64,000 nt of DNA, from NCBI GenBank assembly GCA_021014325.1, contig CM037463.1, forward strand, positions 3,901,001 to 3,965,000, written 5' to 3'. The notes beneath the pieces were generated by a model. That model saw only the letters and a program-made list of their open reading frames with translations. It ran no database searches and was not told the origin of the DNA. Source of the stretch: Plazaster borealis (taxonomy: Eukaryota > Echinodermata > Asteroidea > Forcipulatida > Labidiasteridae). The position numbers were made by a program, and so were the translations under genes. Below, one piece after another: positions 11,132 to 21,100 of this stretch (positions are counted from its first letter, which is position 1; each line of letters starts with the position of its first letter).

Positions 11132-12228
11132 ACTGACTATGATGATACTTAGACTAAAAAGAGGGGAAATTTTCTTTCAAAATATCAAAGAACTGAACAG
11201 AACAAATACAGCCAGTGTGTACCGTGCGGCGACTCGACTGGTGACCTCTGGTGGAAAGTGTGCGCTTGCATTGAGCGCAATCTCGCGATTTGCTCAATCT
11301 TAAGATTGAGCGCAATCTCGGACCGTAACCGAATTGGCGGCTACAGCTATCGGCTACGGCTGGATCATATCACGTCATCTGAGACCGTGTTGAAGTATAG
11401 GACATCCTTAGAAACAGTCGTAGCCGTAACGGAAATTTGTTGGCCCGTGTTATCATCCCCAATTTAAGGGCCCAATCCCATGTGCCCAAGTAGCTCTCTG
11501 TGAGTGTGAGCGTGAGGGGGGGGGGGGGGCGGTCTGCAGCCTTGTCACACACTCCTTACTCTACAACTCTACAGTTGAAATGACAACGTACCAAATCACT
11601 AAAATGTAAATTTAAAACATCTTCCCAACAGTGTCTTAGATCTTGGGTCCGGGGCGGGTCCGGGGCGGGGCACTGGGCCTTTCTCGAGTCTGGTTACGCC
11701 TGTGTCTTTCACAAGTGACAAGTGACAAGCAAGTGGGGTCAATGTAAATATTTTTTTCTTTTTCTTTTTTTTTAGATCTTTTTTTTTATATTCTCGCAGT
11801 CTAGCCAGATAAAATCTTTCAACTCTACTCTTAGTACTAAAAATCTTTAGCAAACAAACTGGCATTTTGAGAAAGTTGACCACATCAGCCTATTAGCCTT
11901 TTTGAGATATGGTGGACACTATAGGAGTGCACTGTAGGATTTGGGTGTATATAGACACATTTACCCAAATCAAACAGTGTTATAGTAATGTGTCCGCCAT
12001 ATCTCAAAATGACTTATTGGCCGGAAGGCTGAGTTTCGGGTGCTAGTATAGCCGGAGGCTATCCTTACTTTTCACATCAGGAAAAAAATCTAGAGCCCGA
12101 TGATTATCTTATTGCGTTGAAGCCTCCCCGAAGACCCGGCCCCCACCCCAACCACCTGAGCCGTGGTGTAGGACCCTAATACAGTGTCGAACTCCACCTG
12201 CATAACTGTTCGAATGAGCTATGCTCTG
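11132..12228. other. Promoter-side region of DNAJC9 and intergenic repeats
   Basis: The DNAJC9 5' UTR and promoter should lie at about 11132-11350, which is locally CpG-richer. No TATA box is obvious. 11515-11530 is a G run. 11885-12030 is the better preserved copy of the foldback MITE also found at 5340. No coding exon is seen. Confidence 0.4.
11884..12030. mobile_element. Short foldback MITE, copy 2
   Basis: The arms read TTAGCCTTTTTGAGATATGG then TGGACAC, and inverted GTGTCCGCCATATCTCAAAA then GGCCGGAAGGCT. The central part holds the pair GGATTTGGGTG and ACCCAAATC. It is non-coding. Confidence 0.65.
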
Positions 12229-12711
12229 ATGACGTCACGGTTTGTTTACAGAGTCCTAGGAAACCATTCTACCGTCGGAAATGCAGTAGCCAGTTACATG
12301 CACTTAAAAAGGCACACGTTGCCTTGGATCGGACGAGTTGGTCAACAAAAAAGCGTTCGTAACCGTTTGTATGCATATGGTTATGAAAGACGTTATAAAA
12401 GTAGAATACAATGATCCACACAATGCCTCGAAATCGCGTGGTTTTCCTTTTACTTTGTGAACTAACACGGTCGGCCATTTTGTGGAGTCAAAATGTTGAC
12501 TCCACAAAATGGCCGACCGTGTTTGTTCACGATGTAAAAGGAAAACCACGCGATTTCGAGACATATTTGTGTGGATCATTGTATTCTACTTTTAAAACAT
12601 CTTTCTAACCATATGCAATTTATAGCAAACGGTTACAAATGCTTTTGATAGACCAACTCGCCCGATCCAACGTGTCCTTAAGCAACGCAGTCAACAAACC
12701 GTGACGTCATC
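12228..12711. mobile_element. About 480-bp near-complete palindrome (foldback element)
   Basis: The element starts GATGACGTCACGGTTTGTTT and ends with the inverse AAACCGTGACGTCATC. The two halves are imperfect inverted repeats along almost the whole length, meeting at about 12495 in the AAAATGTTGACTCC junction. The inner 80 bases on each side (AAATCGCGTGGTTTTCC, ACACGGTCGGCCATTTTGTG) are nearly perfect. Short overlapping ORFs here are mirror images of each other and not genes. A shorter relative with the same end motif lies at 39139-39264. Confidence 0.8.
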
Positions 12712-13603
12712 AGTTCAGGGGTCCATTGTTTAAGACTTTTAGATTCCGTACATTCTGTCGTTTACTGGTTTAGGTCACCTTAGAGAAGATCTTCATTGTT
12801 ATGCAAATAAGGAGGTTTTGGGCGCCTGTTTTCAAAGTACAATGATGGGCCTATTTTGTTGTACGGCATTTTCAGCAGTTACAGGGAGCGTATACCAGAC
12901 TGGAAGGCAGCATTGTACCGGAACCTATCGACTCTATACACGGGAATTGGACGCCGCACTTTTTGATGAACTACCGGTAAATTCATTATTCTGACCACGA
13001 AGACAATGGTAAGTCCATGCATAAACAGTTTGGCAATAACTGTTGATCACAAGCACTTGAAAATAATGATTTTTATACATCATTGTCCAGTGAAATAAGT
13101 CTTTGGCCGATACTTTAAGGACATCTTACGAGAAAAGGGACATAATATTGTGTGATTCTTTCACTTGCCAGAAAGCATTTTTACTGGCGACAGTCAATCA
13201 GTTTCACAGAGTTTGTCTCATTCAGACTGCAGAAAATATGTTGTAATGGACAACTTCGTTGTTAAAATCCGGTGAATTACCTTCGCTTATTTTACACATC
13301 GAACTGGAACTGAAACTACATGTGAGATAGGATTGTGGGGTAGTTTTCAATTTTAAAGTCAGTATTTTTGAACATGGTGCTGTGGTGGACTCGGACCTTG
13401 TTCGACTGGTGTGGACCTAGACGGGGAAACTAATGACGGTGAGGTGGCCGGACCGTGGACCCAGACGGGGAAGGAATTGACGTGAGGTGGACAGTTACAA
13501 CAATTTTGTGATGACTATCAAGAAACTGTGAATTGAAGATCTATATGGATTGTTTTGTGTGGTATTGGTTTGGCTACAAACGTCTCTTATTATTGGATCG
13601 TCC

Positions 13604-13642
13604 ATGCCAAGAATTAAAGAACAGCTTGAAGACAGCAAGGCG
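13604..13642 (+). CDS. Candidate upstream first coding exon (13 codons)
   Basis: An ATG opens MPRIKEQLEDSKA and ends in phase 0 at a GCG|GTAAGC donor. The phase would allow joining to the ATG-less exon at 21829/21847-22203, which otherwise lacks a start. The only evidence is the donor and the phase, so this is a hypothesis. Confidence 0.25.
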
Positions 13643-14543
13643 GTAAGCGAAGAACCCTTTCTTTTGCAGGTTCCACCCCCTTTCTTTACCCCCCCCCCCC
13701 GTTCAATGATTTTGTTGATGTTGTCACACTTATATGGCTTTCAAGGTGACGTCACATTTTCTTGGTGTTTCTTGATTTGCATATCTGTCGAAGCTAAGTT
13801 ACATTTTTTGTTTATTAGACTACCTTCTGGTTTTGGCCGACGGGGTTGTAATACCTTAATGTTTGAAACATAGCTTGATGTTCGAAACTACTTCATTTAC
13901 AATAACTCGGCATAATTTTTCTGATAAAATGAAGTTTGGGATTAAAATTGGCGAAAAACACATAGTTGGATCCTGTAACTTTAACTTTTTCAGAGCCATG
14001 TATACAGACCCTTACACTCCATGTCACTACATCATTGTAATGAGCGATGTATTTTATCTGTCGGCCAAGTACTGCCAAAATCACAAACTTTTAACCCATT
14101 GTTAAAGATCGGGTACATACTCGTATAATGCAATGGCGTTATATCGGGGGCTGAAAACATGGGCAATAAATCCCGAGATTGCGCGGCTCAATCTCGAGAT
14201 TGAGCAGACCCCGTGACCCCCCATATTATAATACGGTGTTTACATTTTTGTACATCCGCAGTCGCACACAAAACAACATGCAAGTGGCGCGCTTTCTGGG
14301 CTATACCATTTTAATAGTTGGTAGGCTAATGTCATGTAAGAATTACTTCCTCTGATAACATTTTAAAAGAAAAGAAAAAAAACACACAATAAAATTACTA
14401 GTTCACGTCTTAAAGTTGTAAAATAAATTATTATATTTTGTGTAGTATAATTGTTTTGTTTTTTAGTTTGAGTGGTGCGCATTAAATAATTACCCTCCGT
14501 AAATAGTAGAATAGTCTTAATTATTGACCTTTGGGAAGTCATG

Positions 14544-14682
14544 GCCGTTTTCGAAACCACGACACGGGCTCAGGCTTGGGCTCCGCCCGCCTGATACAGC
14601 ACACGTTTTCTGAATAGCTGACGGAGCCCAAGCCCAAGCCCTATATATTGTATTATTCCAAGCCGTGGTTTCGAAAACGGCC
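14544..14682. mobile_element. 139-bp MITE with inverted ends
   Basis: The ends are GGCCGTTTTCGAAACCACG and the exact reverse complement CGTGGTTTCGAAAACGGCC. The sub-terminal CTCAGGCTTGGGCTCCG is also mirrored by CGGAGCCCAAGCCCAAGC. It has no coding capacity. Confidence 0.8.
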
Positions 14683-14814
14683 TGTCATGCTCGCAACTAA
14701 AATCGGACTTTCGCTCTCTCTAAAATCTACGGAGCCCGTAAAGGGACATTAGAAGAAACAACAATTCCAGAGGAAAAATGAAATTCTACACGAATACAAT
14801 TTGTATTTCTTTTC

Positions 14815-15130
14815 GTGATGAAAAAAGAACGAGACAAACCCCCGCACGCGACAGATAACTGGCTGGGATTTTCTCAAAAGCTTCAAAGTCCGATCGAAAG
14901 AGACTGGTATATAAACCATCATTGGACTCTTCCCAGACTGAGATCCATTTATCAAACACTGAATCAGCATGAATCACCAAAACTATCCACTAAAATACAA
15001 CAGCGTCGTCTGAGACTAGCAGGGCACTCATTCAGAAACATCAAAGAACCTGTCTCCCAGCTTATCCTGGTCACCAAAAAATGGAAGGAGAAATAGGGGA
15101 AGACAAAAGTTCAGCAACTTAATGAGGGGA
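14815..15130 (+). pseudogene. Remnant of a non-LTR retrotransposon reverse-transcriptase ORF (C-terminal part)
   Basis: The 93-residue open frame contains STKIQQRRLRLAGHSFRN followed by KEPVSQLILVTK. This matches the pattern I know from the region after the RT domain of many animal LINEs (IRQRRLRFAGHxxR, then a Leu-rich segment). The frame is broken by a stop at 15094-15096. Upstream RT motifs and an endonuclease were not found, so this is a short dead fragment. Confidence 0.55.
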
Positions 15131-15339
15131 AAGACAAGCATGGGCAAATCTCAACATGATTCCTACCTAGAGAGTAGAGAGAGAGAGAGAGAGAGATAAT
15201 AGTGCCGGTATCCACCAATTTTGACGCTCATGGCGCATGATCATTATTATCCCGGTCACTGCATGGGATTCCAGCAACCAGAGCATTCCAACTAAATCAA
15301 CTAGTCGGAACCACCTCTGCCCCGTGCCTATTTACTCCT

Positions 15340-15475
15340 TGGTGAAGAGAAGCAATTATAGATAATTGTCTTGCTCAAGGACAAAGTGTCATGACCAGGA
15401 TTCGAACCCACACCCCGATGTTTTTGCCAGTGAATTTGAGTCTGTGGCATTAGACCGTCGGCCACGGTACGCCAC
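15340..15475 (-). mobile_element. SINE fragment, diverged head
   Basis: The blocks CTTGCTCAAGGACAAAGTGT, CATGACCAGGATTCGAACCC and GTCGGCCACGG are the inverted body, B box and A-box side of the SINE family. The anticodon-arm region differs from the Leu-type copies. Confidence 0.6.
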
Positions 15476-17159
15476 TTGGAGGTCAACTATACGGATAATA
15501 CTTTTGCGTAGAAATTGCAAGGAATACCATGTAAATTATGGGGTGTGGCGTGTGCAGGGGTGGATTTGATTATGATGCGTTTTCAGATTTCGGGCTGGGA
15601 GTGTTTCGAGGAAAAGACATTTTTACCCTGTTTTAGCGTGAGGTAAGGGACTCATAATAATGTTTTATATTTCTTGGGGACTCCATCTATTGGAAAAAAA
15701 GTAAAAGCTAAATATTTCCTAACATCCTGGAGCCCCTCTTTAATGCATGGTTGTCCGTTAAACCCCATCTTATCCTTGACAATGTTTACACACTATTGTG
15801 AGTTGTCCATGTACTATAACCATTTGGTGAATTCATGTTACCATCGAGCCTATCAAATGGATTAACATACATTTTAAATTTTTCAGATCATAATTGTATT
15901 ACCACTATTGTAAAGAAGCTATAAGCGCAGCAAGCTATTTGAGGAAGGGAAGTTTACCCCATTCACCACAGTGTGTTGTCGGTGTGGAGTGGACCGAGAA
16001 CACACTGTGAACACACAGTGACAAGTAAAGTGCACATTTGCGAATTTGAAACCCAGTGAACACACTGTGAAATCCCCGTGAACTTTAGTGTGTTCACACC
16101 GAGAACACAAACAACCCTGTGTTGCAGTCACTCTGTGTACATTCCTTTTTGTTCTGTACACTTAATTAAGGAAAATCCTGTATTATTCAACACTGCCAAA
16201 ATAAATCACTGTGTGGACGTGTAAAAGTCCACATAGTATTTCAAGTCCCTACATGATGTGGAGCTATTTTTTTCTCAGGTCCACCCTTCGTATGCGTGAG
16301 TTAAAACTGTGTGAACACACACACAGTTAGTGCACATCACACTTTGAATATCGTAATGGTTCCCAGTTGTGGGAGATAGGTGCAAAATTAGCTGTTGCAA
16401 ACTGCTTACCAACCAAAGGTGGTATAAATGGAAAAAAAAAATGTTAATGGCATGACGTTTTGACTCTAGCAGGGTCTTTCTCGAAGGCTAAAAAAACACA
16501 CACACAAAAACACACTCTGCTAGGGTCAATAAGTCAGACCTTTAACTATTTTGTGCATTTAATAAAAATGATTTCGTTCCACTATTAAAAACTGAATAAA
16601 TAATGCTTCAACAACCAACATTACTTTCTTAAATTGTTTCGTTTAAGATATGAAAACCCACCCGTGCGCTCGGATTATTGTTTTTATTGACCGTTACCCT
16701 ATACCAGTACAGCGTGAAAGTGCATAGCATATTATACAATAACAAAAAGCTACGCTACAACACCCCTGGTATTTTATATAAACAAGTAAAAGTAAACTTT
16801 TCGTATTTTCCCGTAAATAAGTCTTTCTTTCGTTTGTTTCTATAAACAAAACCCCCTTCTTTTGTTAGGTCTGCGCAGACAAAAGAAAACGTACTCCCAC
16901 AAAGGTGTCTGATTTGTCCAAGTGTCAGATTTGCGGGGGGGGGGGGTGACTTCACCCTCTCTAAGAAAGGCTTGGCATGGAAGGAACGGGTCGGGTTGGG
17001 TAAACGAAACTTTAGCGTGCCTTGGTTGCGAGGCGACGGGGGGGGGGGGTTGACGGCGATTGGGCTATAGCTTGGTGAGTGACTTATAATGTTGTCCACA
17101 AATAGAAAGATAAAATAATAACAAGGTGATGTTACTGTGGTGTAACAGTTGTCAAGTGC

Positions 17160-17279
17160 CGTCAACGATTCGCTATAGCCTTGTGCGCTCCTCAGTGGTC
17201 ATTCAAAGTGTGAACGAGTTCAACATTAATGTTAAAGATCAAACAGTAGAACTGACGTATTCTCAAAAGTAAGCTTCAG
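17160..17279 (+). promoter_or_regulatory. Probable promoter / non-coding first exon for the first alternative transcript
   Basis: The sequence ends AGCTTCAG|GTGAGTTTG, a strong donor at 17279/17280. The next suitable acceptor is ATTGCAG at 17832-17838, just 28 nt before the ATG of the first coding exon. This fits a 5' UTR exon. The 5' limit is a guess. An imperfect palindrome GTTACTGTGGTGTAAC at about 17132-17147 precedes it. Confidence 0.4.
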
Positions 17280-17838
17280 GTGAGTTTGCTAATTACATGT
17301 CATTTTCCAGATTCTCTGCCTTTTGATATTATTCTCGTTGCAGGCCTATTTTTAAACGCCTAGGTTTTATTTACACATTTAAAACGAATGTTGTACAACA
17401 GTCTGTTTTTTAAATGTCATTTTATTCAGATTCTCTGCCTTTTGATACGATTCTCGTTGTAGGTCTTTCTTTTATTAAACGCCTATATTTTTTTATTCAA
17501 AAACAATTTAAAACAAGTATTGTTCAACATTCTGATTTTGTCTTTGTTATTGCATTTACAAAATAAATATTTTAAAGCTAACCAGTGAAATCTTCATATT
17601 TATTGGTTCGTTTTCCCCAGAAATCAACCCTGGGAATCAATGTTCTTTTAGTGTAACTGACGCGTTTGCTTTTTAATTGAAACTTTGGTATAATTATTAG
17701 GGTCATAAAGGCTTGTATCTAACTTTTCACTTTTGCACAGTTTTGGGTGTGTAGAATTTTGTACAAACCTGACTTATAGTAGGCATGCTGGGGACATCCT
17801 TTCAGAATTTAAAATGAGTTATTTTATATAGATTGCAG

Positions 17839-18136
17839 TATAAACAAAAAAGTGATTCCAGTTTCCATGGCAAATCCACGTCATCAACACGTCATCCTGA
17901 GTAGTCCACTTTGGCATAGGGACATTCTACAGCGTGACGTCCTCCCGGATCCTCCAGCAGAGACACTGAAAGAGTTGGAGCAGAAATTCAAACTCGATTG
18001 TATCCTGGTGGAGAAGTTGCGCTATAAATGGTCACCAGACATCATCCCTAAATACGATGCGCAGATTGATCCGTATGCTAGGCACTACTTCCAGTCACCG
18101 ATGGTCAAATCTTTACTTCGTACAACGTTGACTAAG
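17839..18136 (+). CDS. Alternative 5' exon 1 (coding from ATG 17867)
   Basis: The acceptor is GATTGCAG at 17831-17838. The ATG at 17867 is in good context (TTTCCATGG). It encodes 90 residues beginning MANPRHQHVILSSPLW and ends TTLTK at AAG|GTACCA, phase 0. The module LDCILVEK, then IPKYDAQIDPYARHYFQSP, then VKSLLRTT is shared with the other two exons. If the donor is not used, the frame reads eight more codons (VPYFHFP) to a stop. Confidence 0.8.
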
Positions 18137-21100
18137 GTACCATATTTTCATTTCCCATGATCGATTCTATTTCTAATGCTCCATATTTCTTTTTATGACA
18201 CCTGACGTTTCTAGAGGCACTGCAGCGTTTTCTTTTAAGTTACCCCCCCTTTTTCACAAAAACCCATTAGTGCCATCGCTATTAATTTATATTCAAAAGC
18301 AGTTCACATTTTCAAGAGCATTTCTTTTTTTTCAAAAGCAGTTATTTATATTTTAAAAAGTAGATTTTTTTTACTTTCAAAAGCAGATATTTTAATTTCC
18401 AAAAACATTTAAAAAAAATTTAATTTTTTAAATATAAATGAAAACTTATGAAAATAAAAATAACTGCTTTTGAAAATAAAACAGCAATGGCACTAACGGG
18501 ATTTCGAACCTTGCTTTTATTAATTTGTACACTTTATTTTCAGAGTGGGGAGGGTTGGTTTTAAAATAACACGTAAGCCTCACTGGAAAGAAAAATCCTT
18601 ATGTTTACCACCGCATGAGTATTCCGTTCATTTGGCCTGGCTTAAAACTCTGCATGATGCCATCGCTCACTTATTAAGTGTCAGTTTACTCCGCTAACTT
18701 TTTTGTTTTTTAATCTAAAAAATTCCAAGTTCCACATTTACACCTAGCCAAATGGCATGCCAATTGTTTTGTTACCATTGGGTTTGAGGTTTGTTTTAAC
18801 TAAAAAAATCCATCAATGACCAGCTCTCCCCGAATTCCCATAGGAATTGTACAGCAATTACTCAGCATTGGTACTATAGTAATAAGGTAAAAAGTGGTAT
18901 AAACTCTTCAAAGAGACAAATGTTGGCTCATCTTCAAATAAATTTTGCTTGAAAATGCTATCATTCTGCAGTCAGATTGCAACTCAACCCCTTTTAAGTT
19001 TTACCCGATAATGATGATTCTTTGTCTTTGGTTCAGGCTTCCCAAAAACTTGTGAGCTCTCTATCATAAAGTTCCGAGTCTGAAAAACTGGCAAACTAAT
19101 AACTATAATAATAGATGGTAACATTTATAACCATATTTGAGGGAACCATTCATGCACTCAAAATAGTCGTCACCTCATCATTAAAAATGTTTGTTTGTAA
19201 CAAACATTATTATTGACATGTTTAGGGTATTTTGCTGAGGTGGTTTGTCAAGGGATTACTAACACAATGGTAAATTGAGTGCTGTATTTAACAATGCATT
19301 AGTGCCACAATAGATGGACAAACTTGCCAAGTTGTAAGTCTTGGAGATTACGCCAATATGCACATCCATGGGTGCGCTTCACGTCGGATAACAGAGCCGG
19401 TTCATGGGTTCAGGTTGGGGTCCTAAGGAATTGATTCTTTGGAACGTTGTCAAGTAAGTTCAGAAACAAGAATAAAACAAAAACAGGAGGTGTTCCGAGC
19501 TATGTCTCCGAACACCTAATCGTATTCACAAACTGTTTTTAAATTCATATACAACACCAAAGGACATCACTAATAAAATCTCATTGTTCATGTTGAACAA
19601 TTTGTTACCAATAGACTGAAAACAAAATAACATACTTCATACAATTGCCTTATCAGAATACTCATTGCCACGATTTTCATAAACTCCCGGGGTCAGATTT
19701 GACCTGGACTCCGGATCCCAGGGGGCCTGACCCATTCCTGGGTCAAGTTGACCCATTCCTGGGTCAGGCTGACCTGGAAACTGGTGGGAAAAAGGGTGCT
19801 GGCCCAGATTCTGCGTCAATTTTGACCAATGTCTGGGTCATTTTGACACAGATCTCGGGTCATTGCTGTCAGGCCTCCACAGGAGTGTACAACCCTGGTT
19901 GAGAAATAAAAGGTTAAGTTTTGTGTTACCCCTAATGCTAACATTCCTAAGGAATTTACATTTACTCTATGTAGTTATTGCATAAATCAATCCCATCGTT
20001 TAGTTTTCAAACTTGCTGTTCGTGTTTTAGTGAAAGAACAATAACTTTTGTTATTTCTCTTGCGGCAATTGGAATAAATAACAGTGACTTGTTTTAAGGT
20101 TCTCCAAATTCCCAATGTTTACATTTATTGGTACTTTCAAACGGAACTTTTCTCTGGAGGATTGGTACTGGTTTACAGTTCAGATTTAAACTAAACTAGC
20201 GAGTACAATTATTTTCGATTCAACACAACTTGTTACTCTGTCTTCAAACTGGTGTTCAAACACCTTTAATAGTCGTACACAATCAGCCACCATCGTGTGT
20301 TGTTTGGTTTTAAATTGACTTTGTTTAATTGACATTTCGGTTGAATCTTCACGTGATAGTTTGTACAGGGATCAACGATATAATAGAATTCTGAGTGATG
20401 TATTTGCCGGTGCATTAGTGCAACAAAGGATGGGCAAATTGACTTAGTTGTAACTTGTAAAGATTACACTCACTTATTTGTTTTGGTGATCATGCATCAT
20501 GGTTGTAACCGAAAATCAATATCATTATTTTTAGCGGCAGGCTTGGGCGTTAACTACGGAGTGGTTTTGGGTTTTTTCCGTGTGTTTTTTCGTTCCCTTG
20601 AAATTAGGGAACAAGGGAACAACATATCATTTCGAGGAAACGAGGGAACGAGGGAACGAAATAATTTTGCGAGGAAACGAACAATTATTTCGAGATAACG
20701 GAAAATGTTGTTTCGAGGAAACGGAATTCGATTTCGAGGTTATTACTTAGAGGGAAAGAAATCCTATAATTTCAAGGGAACGGGGAAAATTGTACCTTTA
20801 CGGGCTCCGTGGAATAGTATCTGCTGGGACTTTTCTAGGGTCTGATCCCACAAGGATTTGTACACCAACTGTTTCCATTATTTAACAAACAGACCAGGGC
20901 CCAATTTCATAGAGCTGCTCAAGCAGAAAATTGTGCTTAATAATTTGCTGCTCAGCACCAATTAGCAGGAAACCAGTCACATACAGTACATGTGGAATGG
21001 TAACAGTACATGTGGAATGGTGTTTTGTATAAGCAACATTGTTTTCAGGGGCGGATCCAGGATTTTCCAAACGGGGGGGGGGCGTGAAAATATACCAAGC

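Larger units (their letters stand above)
12712..17160. other. Intergenic region upstream of the triplicated-exon gene
   Basis: No recognised gene. Items inside: a possible first exon at 13604-13642; a TIR element at 14544-14682; a LINE-derived fragment at 14815-15096; an AG microsatellite near 15177-15196; a SINE fragment at 15340-15475; and a dense set of GTGTGAACACAC-type repeats at 15955-16330. G runs sit at 16936-16946 and 17038-17050. An exon-like ATG|GTAAGT lies at about 13006-13014 with an octamer ATGCAAAT at about 12800, but I cannot assign it. Confidence 0.35.

Noticed and set aside
12184..12608. Overlapping ORFs on both strands with similar peptides
   Set aside because: Mirror-image translations of the palindrome.
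13000..13015. ATG immediately before a GTAAGT donor as a start exon
   Set aside because: A one-codon coding exon cannot be tested by frame, and no partner acceptor stands out.
16755..17165. 136-codon minus-strand ORF
   Set aside because: Its reading frame depends on two G homopolymers read as Pro runs; no family resemblance, and it overlaps the promoter-like region of the plus-strand gene.
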